Source: Colwellia sp. (GTDB lineage: Bacteria > Pseudomonadota > Gammaproteobacteria > Enterobacterales > Alteromonadaceae). Taken from it: a stretch of DNA of 64,000 nucleotides. The translations under genes were made by a program, and so were the position numbers. Positions 1 to 8,025 of the stretch are shown here, one piece after another (positions within the stretch are counted from its first letter, which is position 1; every line of letters starts with the position of its first letter). Location: contig JABSOW010000012.1 in assembly GCA_013215465.1 (NCBI GenBank), forward strand, positions 62,001 to 126,000. The letters are read 5' to 3'. Under the pieces are notes generated by a model that was not told the DNA's origin, did not search any database, and worked only from the letters and a program-made list of their open reading frames with translations.

Positions 1-951
1 CATACCAACACCAATAGCTACGGCAATTTTTTCTGCGGTTATGCCTTGATCACTTTTAATAATTCGAAACACGCTAGCGCCATCACGACGTAACACTAAA
101 GCATCACGGGGCACAGCTAATAAAATTTCACTTGGACCATTAGACACTTGTGCTTTAAAATTCAAACCAATCGGCCAATCAAATGTTGACATATCTAACC
201 GTACTTCCATCAAATGAGAGCGAGCATTAGCAACAGGTACTAGCGCTTTAATTTTTGCATAACCTGATCCCAGTGGTGATTCAACTGATAACTGCTTAGC
301 TTTTTTTAGAAATTTAAAAGCGACAATAGGTACAAAAACACTGGCTTCACTATTCTCTATTTCTACTAAGCGGATGATAGCACTGCCATTATCAACATAT
401 TCGCCAAGATTAGCGATGCGCTGAGTAACCATGCCGGAAAAAGGCGCTTTTAATTGCGTATAGGCGATATTTTGCTCTATTTTATCTAATCGAGCCTGGG
501 CAACAATCACGTTACCCTTGGCAATATCACGTTCAGATATGGTTTTATCTAATTCAGTTTCTGGTGATAATTTTTGTTTAAACAATTGTTTTTTTCTAAT
601 AACTTCAGCTTCTAGGAAACGTAAGTACGCTTTACTATTGAGCACATTTGCTTGCGCTTCCCTTGATTGAATTTTTAACTGTTTATCATCAATTCGAGCA
701 ATAACATCCCCTTGAGTAACACGAGCACCAATTACAGATAAACTGGTTAAGCGTCCTGAAATTTCGGCGGCAATTTTAGCGTCATTTTGACTAACCACTG
801 TACCCGACACCCAAACTACTGGTGATAGCTCAGTCATTATTGCGCTATCAACGTTAACACTAGCAGGGGCAAACCCTCGTGCCAGTACAGTCTGTTGAGC
901 AAAAGCCAAAACAATTAAATTTACAAATAGTGATTGGTATAATTTTTTCAT
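1..951 (-). CDS. RND efflux periplasmic adaptor (MFP/HlyD family), 3' end outside window
   Basis: The open frame starts at the ATG at 951 and runs off the left edge, giving 317 codons without a stop. It opens with a signal peptide (MKKLYQSLF... to about residue 24). The biotinyl-lipoyl-like half (residues about 45-75, ISGRLTSLSVIGARVTQGDV), an alpha-hairpin coiled coil (about 75-140), the second lipoyl half (KAPFSGMVTQRIANLGEYV) and a beta-barrel segment follow in the usual MFP order. Such proteins are periplasmic bridges between an inner-membrane RND pump and an outer-membrane channel. The pump gene would be expected just left of the window on the same strand. Substrate cannot be inferred. 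Confidence 0.88.
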   Translation of the reverse strand, partial: MKKLYQSLFVNLIVLAFAQQTVLARGFAPASVNVDSAIMTELSPVVWVSGTVVSQNDAKIAAEISGRLTSLSVIGARVTQGDVIARIDDKQLKIQSREAQANVLNSKAYLRFLEAEVIRKKQLFKQKLSPETELDKTISERDIAKGNVIVAQARLDKIEQNIAYTQLKAPFSGMVTQRIANLGEYVDNGSAIIRLVEIENSEASVFVPIVAFKFLKKAKQLSVESPLGSGYAKIKALVPVANARSHLMEVRLDMSTFDWPIGLNFKAQVSNGPSEILLAVPRDALVLRRDGASVFRIIKSDQGITAEKIAVAIGVGM

Positions 952-1013
952 GACGTTCCTAAAAAGCTGATAGCCGTTTATGAGTAGTTAAAAACTCTTA
1001 AACCGAGTTGAGG

Positions 1014-1610
1014 TTAGTTAATTTCACTTTCTGTGCCTTTAAGTAAACGAACAATATTATCCTTATGACGAAAAATAATTAACGCACTCAACATCAACGT
1101 AGGATATACATAAAGCGGTTTTAAAAAAAACACATAAAGCGGCGCCATCAATACAGTAATGATGGCCGCTAAACTAGAATATTTAGTCAATTTAGCTACC
1201 GCCACCCAAGTAAGAATAAGTAGAGCACCCAAGCTGAAACCTATGGGTAACAGTGTTCCTAATGCTGTGGCGACCGCTTTGCCTCCTTGAAAGTTAAAAA
1301 ATAAAGGATACATATGCCCTAAACAAGCAGCGACACCAATAACACCTAAATATAAGGGTTCTCTTTCTAAAAAATGAGCATATAAAAAGTAAGCACCCCA
1401 GACCGGAATAGTCCCTTTTAGAATGTCTAAAAATAACACGGTAGCTGCGGTTAATTTATTGCTAATTCTTAAAACATTAGTCGCCCCAGGATTATGTGAA
1501 CCTGTGGTGCGGGGATCGGGTAAGCCAAGCATTTTGCATATTAAAATAGCACTAGAGATTGAGCCTATTAAATAAGCAACAATGATCATGGCAAGTGTTA
1601 ATAGCAACAT
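1014..1610 (-). CDS. plsY: Acyl-phosphate:glycerol-3-phosphate acyltransferase PlsY
   Basis: PlsY transfers the acyl group of acyl-phosphate to glycerol-3-phosphate, the first step of phospholipid synthesis, in the inner membrane. The 198-residue product has the multi-helix topology and the family's conserved loops: GSISSAI near the N-terminus, [12 protein letters not shown] around residues 37-48 and a glycine-rich GKAVATALG near residue 110. Length matches the family. It is divergent from folB, the arrangement common in gammaproteobacteria. The ATG at 1610 gives the expected N-terminal helix; a second Met at residue 8 is a less likely start. Confidence 0.95.
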   Translation of the reverse strand: MLLLTLAMIIVAYLIGSISSAILICKMLGLPDPRTTGSHNPGATNVLRISNKLTAATVLFLDILKGTIPVWGAYFLYAHFLEREPLYLGVIGVAACLGHMYPLFFNFQGGKAVATALGTLLPIGFSLGALLILTWVAVAKLTKYSSLAAIITVLMAPLYVFFLKPLYVYPTLMLSALIIFRHKDNIVRLLKGTESEIN

Positions 1611-1716
1611 GGCAATCTAAATTTCTTCATAAAATTAACATTATTACTCATTCTATCTTGTTATCTGCTAGTTTTTCTACACCTGCACAGGTAAACTCAG
1701 CTTTTATTTTGTAACA

Positions 1717-1764
1717 ATACTAATTAAGGTAATGAATTGACTAATTCATTACCTTAATTAGTAT
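1717..1764. repeat. Perfect 22-bp inverted repeat (cruciform/hairpin) between plsY and folB
   Basis: The left arm at 1717-1738 and the right arm at 1743-1764 are exact reverse complements separated by the 4-nt loop GACT. The stem is AT-rich, starts ATACTAATTAAGG on the left, and ends 33 bp before the folB start codon. In an RNA it would be an unusually long hairpin in the folB leader or the plsY upstream region. It has no classical T-tract on either side. Function unknown; it could be a terminator or attenuator, or a small dispersed element. Confidence 0.7.
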
Positions 1765-1797
1765 CATTCTTTCAAAAAATAATTTAACGGAAAATTC

Positions 1798-2169
1798 ATG
1801 GATAAAGTTTTCATCAAAGGTTTGCATATTCAAACAACTATTGGTTTTTTTCAATGGGAAAAAGCCATCAAACAAACCTTAGTTATTGATGTTGCTATGG
1901 CATGGGATACCGCCAAAGCAGCTAAAAATGATGAATTAGCAAAAACCTTAGATTATGCTGAGATATCTACTGCCATAGAAACCTTCGCCAATGAAAATCC
2001 GGTTGATTTATTAGAAACATTAGCTGAGCGTATGGCCGCATTTTTAATGTCTCAATTTCATATTCCTTGGTTACAATTAACCATAGGTAAGCCCGGCGCT
2101 GTACATAATGCGACCACCGTTGGTGTTGAAATTGAACGTGGCCAACTTAATCAAAAAAAATCAAATTAA
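1798..2169 (+). CDS. folB: Dihydroneopterin aldolase FolB
   Basis: Converts 7,8-dihydroneopterin to 6-hydroxymethyl-7,8-dihydropterin and glycolaldehyde in folate biosynthesis. The 123-residue protein has the compact T-fold of the family: the opening VFIKGLHIQTTIGFFQWEK, the TLDYAEI segment around residue 50, LLETLAERMA around residue 71, and the C-terminal KPGAVHNATTVGVEIER. An ACGGA ribosome site precedes the ATG. The TAA overlaps the folK ATG by one base (2169), so translation is probably coupled. Confidence 0.95.
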   Translation: MDKVFIKGLHIQTTIGFFQWEKAIKQTLVIDVAMAWDTAKAAKNDELAKTLDYAEISTAIETFANENPVDLLETLAERMAAFLMSQFHIPWLQLTIGKPGAVHNATTVGVEIERGQLNQKKSN

Positions 2170-2666
2170 TGGCTGACATCTATATTTCATTAGGCAGTAA
2201 TGTCGAGCGCGAATACCATGTTCAGCAGGGGCTACAAGCCCTTGCCTGTTCGTTCGAGTTACCTTTTGAGCAACTACAACTTTCCTCGTTATTTGAAAGT
2301 GAGGCTATTGGCTTTAGCGGTAGCGCCTTTTATAATATGGTTATCGGTATTACAACCTTACTAAGTGTTGAGCAAGTAGCAACGAGATTACGTAATATTG
2401 AATTCAACCATGGTCGTACTATCGATGCCAAAAAGTTTAGCCCACGTACTTTAGATCTCGATTTATTGCTTTATGATGATTTAATCATCGATTTACCGGC
2501 ACAATTACCTCGTAATGAAATAAATAAAAATGCCTTTGTCTTATGGCCATTAAGTGAAGTGGCTCCACAGGTTGTGCACCCGATAATAAAACAAAATTAT
2601 GATACTCTTTGGCAAAATTATGACAAAAACCACCAAAAATTGAAAATAGTAGCAAACTGTTGGTAA
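2169..2666 (+). CDS. folK: 6-hydroxymethyl-7,8-dihydropterin pyrophosphokinase FolK
   Basis: Transfers pyrophosphate from ATP to the FolB product, the next step towards folate. Visible family signatures are the N-terminal SLGSNVEREYHVQQGL and the metal/ATP-binding RTLDLDLLLYDD around residues 97-108, followed by RNEINKNAFVLWPLSEVAP. Its 165 residues fit the family. It overlaps folB by one base, so the two form a folate operon. A hairpin element follows the stop. Confidence 0.95.
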   Translation: MADIYISLGSNVEREYHVQQGLQALACSFELPFEQLQLSSLFESEAIGFSGSAFYNMVIGITTLLSVEQVATRLRNIEFNHGRTIDAKKFSPRTLDLDLLLYDDLIIDLPAQLPRNEINKNAFVLWPLSEVAPQVVHPIIKQNYDTLWQNYDKNHQKLKIVANCW

Positions 2667-2683
2667 GGGAGAGAAACTTCAAC

Positions 2684-2765
2684 TTACGAGCAGCGAGTAT
2701 AATCGTTACCAAGTGCCCCACTATCGCGGCAAGCACTTGGTAACTCGACAATTTTTTTCTCGTAA
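2684..2765 (+). repeat. Nested inverted-repeat element after folK (terminator-like, copy 1)
   Basis: A 12-bp perfect stem, GTTACCAAGTGC (2705-2716) with GCACTTGGTAAC (2733-2744), sits inside an outer pair TTACGAG (2684-2690) with CTCGTAA (2759-2765). A run of seven T follows the inner stem at 2752-2758, so it could end folK transcripts. The outer sequence, an AGCGAGT box and an ACTCGACA-T-run-CTCGTAACT box, recurs after cnoX at 4588-4666 with a different inner stem. That marks a dispersed repeat family. Confidence 0.65.
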
Positions 2766-2807
2766 CTTGTACGTATATTATTAAATTAAAGGAATAAATA
2801 AGGGTTT

Positions 2808-3629
2808 ATGTCTACATTAGAAATAATTATTTTAGCATTGCTACAAGGTTTAACGGAATTTTTACCTATTTCAAGTTCTGCCCATTTGATATTACCTTCA
2901 CAAATATTTGGTTGGCAAGATCAGGGGCTCGCTTTTGATGTTGCTGTACATGTCGGCACTTTGTTAGCGGTAATGTTATATTTTAGGAAAGAAATCGGTG
3001 TTATGTCTGTTGCTTGGCTAGGCACAATCAATATTGGACCAGAAAAAAACAACCGCTCTTTTGATGGTAAATTAGCTTGGTGGATTCTTTTTGCCACCAT
3101 TCCTGCAGGCTTATTTGGTTTATTAGGCAAAGACTTTATTGAAGAGCACTTACGCTCAGCCTTAGTTATTGCCGCCACTACCTTATTATTTGGTTTTTTA
3201 TTAGGCTTCGCTGATATCAAAGCAGGCCATAGAAAAGAGCATAAACCACTGAGAAAACTTGGTATTAAAGGCGCCATGCTCATTGGTTTAGCACAAGCAA
3301 TTGCTTTAATACCCGGCACTTCTCGCTCTGGCATCACCATGACTATTGGTTTAATGTTAGGTTTAAGCAGAGATAACGCCGCACGCTTTTCTTTTCTATT
3401 ATCTATTCCCGCTATTGCTATGGCGGGTAGTTACTTAACGCTCAAGTTGGTGTTATCAACAGAAACAGTTGACTGGCAAGCGATTGGACTAGGTAGCTTA
3501 CTTGCCTTTGTTAGTGCCTACGCTTGTATTCATTATTTTCTTATCCTGTTAAATAAGCTAGGTATGATGCCTTTTGTTATTTATCGCTTAATCTTAGGTG
3601 TTGGCTTACTATGGTTTGTATTAGCTTAG
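2808..3629 (+). CDS. uppP: Undecaprenyl-diphosphatase UppP (BacA)
   Basis: Dephosphorylates undecaprenyl diphosphate to recycle the lipid carrier for peptidoglycan and other envelope polymers; integral inner-membrane protein. The 273-residue sequence has both catalytic signatures: [15 protein letters not shown] at residues about 14-28 and [14 protein letters not shown] at about 169-182. Multiple hydrophobic helices fit the 7-8 TM family topology. It follows folB-folK with a 141-bp gap that contains the hairpin element, so it may be transcribed separately. Confidence 0.96.
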   Translation: MSTLEIIILALLQGLTEFLPISSSAHLILPSQIFGWQDQGLAFDVAVHVGTLLAVMLYFRKEIGVMSVAWLGTINIGPEKNNRSFDGKLAWWILFATIPAGLFGLLGKDFIEEHLRSALVIAATTLLFGFLLGFADIKAGHRKEHKPLRKLGIKGAMLIGLAQAIALIPGTSRSGITMTIGLMLGLSRDNAARFSFLLSIPAIAMAGSYLTLKLVLSTETVDWQAIGLGSLLAFVSAYACIHYFLILLNKLGMMPFVIYRLILGVGLLWFVLA

Positions 3630-3630
3630 T

Positions 3631-3656
3631 TATACCCAAGTCACCTCAAGATACGA
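3631..3656 (+). repeat. Dispersed repeat TATACCCAA...CCTCAAGAT (copy 1)
   Basis: Immediately after the uppP stop the sequence TATACCCAAGTCACCTCAAG is followed by ATACGAG. A near copy occurs at 12178-12204 (TATACCCAAACAGCCTCAAG, then ATGCGAG). Downstream of this copy, GAGTTTTA pairs with TAAAACTC near 3691-3698. Similar intergenic sequences are recalled from other marine gammaproteobacteria, but the family name and role are not known to me. Confidence 0.5.
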
Positions 3657-3716
3657 GTTTTAGGATCTATACCAATACTATATAGCAATACTAAAACTCA
3701 TTATTCTGGACATACT

Positions 3717-4571
3717 ATGAACTCAAATATGATTACCATTAATTTAGAAAATTTTCAGCAAGTGGTGTTGGATGAATCAAAAAACAAACTTGTTTTAATC
3801 GCATTTTGGGCAGATCAAGTACCTGAAAGTATTCAATTAAGGGATACATTAGCCACAAAAATACAGCCTTTTAGTGAACAAATGCTGATGGCAAGTCTTG
3901 ATTGTCAAAGCCAACAACAAATAGCACAGCAGTTTGCTATTCAAGATTTACCAACGGCCATTTTAGTAAAAGATGGCCAACCACTTGATGGTATTTCAGG
4001 ACCACAAACCGATGAGAGTATTGCCACTTTTTTAGATAAACATTTACCTAAAGCGCAAGATATATTACTTGCTCAAGCACAAGCAGCATTAACTGACAAT
4101 AACTTGCCCGAAGCACAAAGTGCGATAAATCAAGCTTACCAATTTGATGCTGAGCGGGCCGATATTAAACTAGTATTAATTGATGTTAACATTCAAACGG
4201 GAAATACCGACGAAGCACAAGGGCTACTCGATACTATCATGATGGTTGATCAAGATAGTTACTACCAAGCATTAATGGCTAAACTTGAACTTGCTAAGCA
4301 AGCAGCTAACTCGCCAGAAATTCAAGCATTAGAAGCGCAGCTGGCCAGCAAACCTGATGATATAGAAATCAAACATCAACTAGCCGCCCAATACAGCCTA
4401 GTTAGTCGTCATGAAGAAGCTTTAACATTGTTATTTCGCTTAGTGCAAGCAGGTGACGATGATACTAAAGAAAGAAGTAAAGAGCTGTTTTTAGATATAT
4501 TAAAAGCATTACCTGACGGTGATGTTATTGCCACTAAATTCCGTCGTAAGTTATATACGTTAATGTATTAA
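3717..4571 (+). CDS. cnoX: Thioredoxin-domain co-chaperone CnoX (YbbN) family
   Basis: The 284-residue protein has an N-terminal thioredoxin fold (about residues 8-110, with VLIAFWADQVPESIQLRD at the active-site helix) and a C-terminal TPR-like half (about 115-280) ending KFRRKLYTLMY, the organisation of E. coli CnoX/YbbN. In that protein the module protects substrates from oxidation and hands them to DnaK and GroEL. The CXXC positions are occupied by VPES, so no redox activity is expected and holdase function is inferred. No clear Shine-Dalgarno is visible before the ATG. It is convergent with zapE. Confidence 0.85.
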   Translation: MNSNMITINLENFQQVVLDESKNKLVLIAFWADQVPESIQLRDTLATKIQPFSEQMLMASLDCQSQQQIAQQFAIQDLPTAILVKDGQPLDGISGPQTDESIATFLDKHLPKAQDILLAQAQAALTDNNLPEAQSAINQAYQFDAERADIKLVLIDVNIQTGNTDEAQGLLDTIMMVDQDSYYQALMAKLELAKQAANSPEIQALEAQLASKPDDIEIKHQLAAQYSLVSRHEEALTLLFRLVQAGDDDTKERSKELFLDILKALPDGDVIATKFRRKLYTLMY

Positions 4572-4587
4572 AGTGACGAGAAGTGAG

Positions 4588-4666
4588 TAACGAGTAGCGA
4601 GTTAAATAGTTGCGAAGAGCTTGATACAACTCTTTTCGCAACTCGACACTTTTCTTGCTCGTAACT
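4588..4666 (+). repeat. Nested inverted-repeat element between cnoX and zapE (copy 2)
   Basis: An inner imperfect stem of GTTGCGAAGAG (4609-4619) and CTCTTTTCGCAAC (4630-4642) is enclosed by TAACGAGTAGCGAGTT and AACTCGACACTTTTCTTGC then TCGTAACT. The outer boxes match the element after folK at 2684-2765, while the inner stem differs. It lies between two convergent genes and could act as a bidirectional terminator. Confidence 0.6.
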
Positions 4667-4677
4667 GGAACTTGGCG

Positions 4678-5793
4678 TTACGGTAAATGCTCACTAGCTA
4701 AATAGTCGTGTGACTGCATTTCTTGTAGACGGCTCAAACAGCGTTTAAATTCAAAGGCTAAATTACCACCAGTATATAACTCTTCTAATGGGTATTCAGC
4801 CGACATAATGAGTTTAACATTACGCTCGTAAAACTCATCAACTAAAGCGATAAAGCGCCGAGTACTGTCATCACTTTCGCGCCCCATCTGCTTAACGTTA
4901 GCCATTAATACGGTGTGATAAAGTTGGCTTATTTCCATATAATCACTTTGACTTCGGGCACTTTCACATAACACTGAAAAATCAAAATAAACTACGCCAT
5001 CAGAAACACATACCGTGGGTAATTGGCGATTATTGATAACAATATCAACACCCTCTTTACCAGGCTCACAGGAAAGCTGTTTAAAATACTGCTGTAAATT
5101 GGTACTAGCTTGTTGATCCAGTGGGTAATGATAAATTTCAGCTTGCTCTAAAGTACGCAACCGATAATCAACACCACTGTCAACATTAATTATATCAGTA
5201 TGCTCATTAATCAACTTGATAGCAGGTAAAAAACGCTCTCGTTGTAAGCCATTACGATAGAGTTCATTAGGAATGATATTTGAAGTGGCAACTAAGATAA
5301 CATTATGTGAAAACAACTCTTCGAATAAAGTACCTAAGATCATAGCATCCGTTATATCAGAGACAAAAAACTCATCAAAACAAATAATTCTCGTTTCGCT
5401 GGCAAACTTTTTAGCGATAATTTTTAATGGATCAGACTGACCAGTTAACCCCTTAAGCTCTTGATGTACTCTATGCATAAACCGATGAAAGTGTACCCGC
5501 ATTTTATTTTCAAAAGGTAAACAATCATAAAATGTGTCCACTAAATAGGTTTTTCCTCGACCTACTCCCCCCCAAAAATATAAGCCTTTAATCGGCTTTA
5601 TTTCTTGCTTTGCATAAACTTTTTTCCAGCGATTTAATACCTTTTTAAAACTAGATACTTTACACGGCTTAACTTGCAAATCTTCATATAAGCGTTGCAA
5701 GTGTTTAACTGCATTTTCTTGGTCAGCATCAAAAAAAAAATCATCTTTGGTTAAATCTTGTTTATATTTGTCAATAGGAGAAAGTTTTATCAT
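4678..5793 (-). CDS. zapE: Cell division protein ZapE (AFG1-like ATPase)
   Basis: ZapE is an ATPase that binds FtsZ and modulates Z-ring stability in gammaproteobacteria. The 371-residue product has a Walker A at residues about 75-82 (GGVGRGKT), a Walker B (IICFDEFFVSDITDA) near residue 137, a sensor-type ATSNIIPNELY, and the C-terminal FIALVDEFYERNVKLIMSAE typical of the AFG1/ZapE family. The neighbour zapG is divergent, and zapG-degQ-degS follows, an order conserved in the class. Confidence 0.95.
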   Translation of the reverse strand: MIKLSPIDKYKQDLTKDDFFFDADQENAVKHLQRLYEDLQVKPCKVSSFKKVLNRWKKVYAKQEIKPIKGLYFWGGVGRGKTYLVDTFYDCLPFENKMRVHFHRFMHRVHQELKGLTGQSDPLKIIAKKFASETRIICFDEFFVSDITDAMILGTLFEELFSHNVILVATSNIIPNELYRNGLQRERFLPAIKLINEHTDIINVDSGVDYRLRTLEQAEIYHYPLDQQASTNLQQYFKQLSCEPGKEGVDIVINNRQLPTVCVSDGVVYFDFSVLCESARSQSDYMEISQLYHTVLMANVKQMGRESDDSTRRFIALVDEFYERNVKLIMSAEYPLEELYTGGNLAFEFKRCLSRLQEMQSHDYLASEHLP

Positions 5794-5969
5794 GTTTATT
5801 TGAACATTAGTGGCTTAAAAAAAAAGAAACTGCCAACATATTTTTAATATGGGCAAGTTAAAACTATAAAAAAAAACGCTAGCGCGATATTATTGTAAAC
5901 CATAACAGCGTTATGTATAACATTGAATTATTCATTATTTTTGTTTTTATCTCTATTTAAGGTAATCTT

Positions 5970-6428
5970 ATGACCGTAGTAACCGCATTAGTTGTTTTCA
6001 TTATCGGCGCCATTATTGGTTTTATTGCCAATCACTTCTTATCCTCATCTAATCAAGAGCAACGTAAATTAGCAGAGCAAGTCAATAAAAGTGAGGCGGC
6101 ATTAAGTCAATATAAACTAGATGTTGCTGACCACCTTGAAAGCTCAGCAAAATTATTAGATCAAATGAATAGCACCTGCCAAACTGCAATGAAACAAATG
6201 CAAGAAAGCACCCAGTTATTAAAACGAGCAACGTCAAATGATACTGATGCTATGCCTTTTTTCTCACAAGAAACTCAAGAGCAATTAGCACAAACCGCAG
6301 GCTTAAGACACCCGAAGAAAGTAGATAAACCAGTAGAAGCAGTTACCGAAGCACCCTTAGATTACTCAGGTGAAGCAAGTGGCTTGTTTATTGATAAAAA
6401 ACAAAACCAAACTTCAAAGACCGAATAA
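5970..6428 (+). CDS. zapG: ZapG/YhcB family (DUF1043) inner-membrane protein
   Basis: A single N-terminal transmembrane helix (residues about 4-26) is followed by a coiled coil (about 30-85) and a low-complexity tail, which is the layout of YhcB/ZapG. That family links cell division and envelope growth in E. coli. The 152-residue length is slightly above the usual 130. An AAGG ribosome site precedes the ATG. Its place between zapE and degQ-degS is conserved synteny and supports the call. Confidence 0.85.
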   Translation: MTVVTALVVFIIGAIIGFIANHFLSSSNQEQRKLAEQVNKSEAALSQYKLDVADHLESSAKLLDQMNSTCQTAMKQMQESTQLLKRATSNDTDAMPFFSQETQEQLAQTAGLRHPKKVDKPVEAVTEAPLDYSGEASGLFIDKKQNQTSKTE

Positions 6429-6450
6429 AACTAAATTCTAACTAGAAATA

Positions 6451-6487
6451 AAGTGTTACAAATGCCACTAGGGCATTTGTGAACTTA
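6451..6487 (+). terminator. Hairpin between zapG and degQ
   Basis: ACAAATGCC (6458-6466) pairs with GGCATTTGT (6472-6480) around the loop ACTAG, with flanking AAGT and ACTT extending the structure. No T-tract follows, so Rho-independent function is uncertain. It lies about 60 bp before the degQ start. Confidence 0.4.
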
Positions 6488-6543
6488 ACTTATATGTTTA
6501 AGTCTATCTGTTTAACATCTACGTTTTAGGATAACCCATCCAT

Positions 6544-7914
6544 ATGAAAAAATTATCTCTTGTTCCCTTGTCAGCCATTCTTGGCGCTGTATTATTTTCT
6601 AGCTCATTTGTTATATCAAACGCGCATGCATTTGCAATTTGGCCAACAAGTGTTGAAGGGCAAACTATGCCTAGCCTTGCTCCCATGCTGGAAAAAACAA
6701 CGCCGGCAGTGGTCAGTATTGCCGTAAAAGGCACCCATAAAGTAAAGCAAAATGTACCAAATATTTTTCGTTTTTTTGGTAAGCCTAATCAGAGACCTAA
6801 CCAAATACAGCAGCGACCTTTTCGAGTTTTAGGCTCAGGCGTTATTATTAATGCTAAAGAAGGCTATATTGTTACTAACAATCATGTAATAGAGCAAGCA
6901 GATGAAATTATTATTACTCTCAAAGATGGCCGTCAAATAGAAGCAAAAAAAATAGGCTCTGATGCTGAAAGCGATATTGCTTTATTACAAATTGATGCCG
7001 ATGATTTAACCGAAATTATCATTGCTGATTCAGATAAATTACGTGTTGGCGATTTTGCTATCGCCATTGGCAGCCCTTTTGGTTTAGGACAAACCGTAAC
7101 TTCAGGCATTGTTAGTGCGTTAGGCCGTAGTGGCTTAGATATAGAAAACTATGAAGACTTTATTCAAACTGATGCGGCCATCAATAGTGGTAATTCAGGT
7201 GGCGCTTTAGTGAACTTACGTGGTGAACTAATTGGCATTAATACCGCTATTTTAGGCCCTAATGGCGGTAACGTAGGCATTGGTTTTGCCATTCCTAGCA
7301 ACATGATGAACAATTTAGCCAAACAAATTATTGAATTTGGTGAAGTACATCGTGGCGTCTTAGGTGTTTCAGGTCGCAGTGTAAATAGTGAAATAGCGAA
7401 AGCGATGGAGCTAAAAACCAATCAAGGCGGTTTTATTGAACAAGTTATGCCTGATTCAGCCGCAGATGAAGCCGGTATAAAGCCCGGTGATGTAATCACT
7501 AAGGTCAATGGTAAATTAGTAAAAACCTTTAACGAACTGCGAGGTAAAATTGGCTCTATAGGCGCAGGAAAAAGTGTTAGATTATCAATCATTCGTAATG
7601 GTAAAGAACAAGAATTTAACGTGAAGTTAAAACAGTCACAAGCGAGCAATGTAGCCGCTGCTAGTATTCACCGTATGTTTGAAGGGGCAAAATTAGAGAA
7701 TAATAACAATAACAGCGGGGTTATAATTCGCGATATCGCCGATAATTCACCCGCCCAACTTGCCGGCTTACAATCAGGTGATTTGATCACGGCAATAAAC
7801 CGAACCCGTATCAATAATACAGCAGAGCTACGTAAGTATTTAAAAGATAAAAAAGGGGTTTTTGCCCTAAATATTATTCGTGATAATTATTCACAATACT
7901 TGATGGTTAGGTAA
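6544..7914 (+). CDS. degQ: Periplasmic serine endoprotease DegQ (Do/HtrA family)
   Basis: Degrades and chaperones misfolded envelope proteins. The 456-residue precursor has a signal peptide ending near ANAHA (residue 29), a trypsin-like domain with the triad H114 (TNNHV), D144 (SDIAL) and S218 (GNSGGA), and two PDZ domains (about 270-360 and 375-455). Two PDZ domains separate it from the downstream single-PDZ DegS. TTAGGA lies upstream of the ATG. A strong terminator follows, so degS is expressed from its own promoter or by readthrough. Confidence 0.95.
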   Translation: MKKLSLVPLSAILGAVLFSSSFVISNAHAFAIWPTSVEGQTMPSLAPMLEKTTPAVVSIAVKGTHKVKQNVPNIFRFFGKPNQRPNQIQQRPFRVLGSGVIINAKEGYIVTNNHVIEQADEIIITLKDGRQIEAKKIGSDAESDIALLQIDADDLTEIIIADSDKLRVGDFAIAIGSPFGLGQTVTSGIVSALGRSGLDIENYEDFIQTDAAINSGNSGGALVNLRGELIGINTAILGPNGGNVGIGFAIPSNMMNNLAKQIIEFGEVHRGVLGVSGRSVNSEIAKAMELKTNQGGFIEQVMPDSAADEAGIKPGDVITKVNGKLVKTFNELRGKIGSIGAGKSVRLSIIRNGKEQEFNVKLKQSQASNVAAASIHRMFEGAKLENNNNNSGVIIRDIADNSPAQLAGLQSGDLITAINRTRINNTAELRKYLKDKKGVFALNIIRDNYSQYLMVR

Positions 7915-7934
7915 TACCAATTACTTTAAGGACG

Positions 7935-7962
7935 ACGAGATAAATTAACATGTTTATCTCGT
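7935..7962 (+). repeat. Hairpin downstream of degQ
   Basis: ACGAGATAAA (7935-7944) and TTTATCTCGT (7953-7962) form a 10-bp perfect stem with an 8-nt loop, 13 bp before the degQ terminator. It lacks its own T-tract and may protect the mRNA 3' end. The preceding ATACCAATTACTTTAAGG resembles other ATACCAATT-type intergenic stretches in this window. Confidence 0.5.
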
Positions 7963-7974
7963 GCTAAAATGGCT

Positions 7975-8010
7975 AAAGGCTGATTTTTGCAATCAGCCTT
8001 TTATTTTTAG
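7975..8010 (+). terminator. Rho-independent terminator after degQ
   Basis: AAAGGCTGATT (7975-7985) pairs with AATCAGCCTTT (7991-8001) around a 5-nt loop, and TTATTTTT follows. This GC-containing 11-bp stem with a T-tract is a textbook intrinsic terminator. It lies about 60 bp past the degQ stop and just upstream of degS. Confidence 0.85.
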
Positions 8011-8025
8011 TCACCGTAATATTTT

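Noticed and set aside
2921..3340. 139-codon ORF antisense to uppP
   Set aside because: Shadow of a strongly conserved membrane protein gene.
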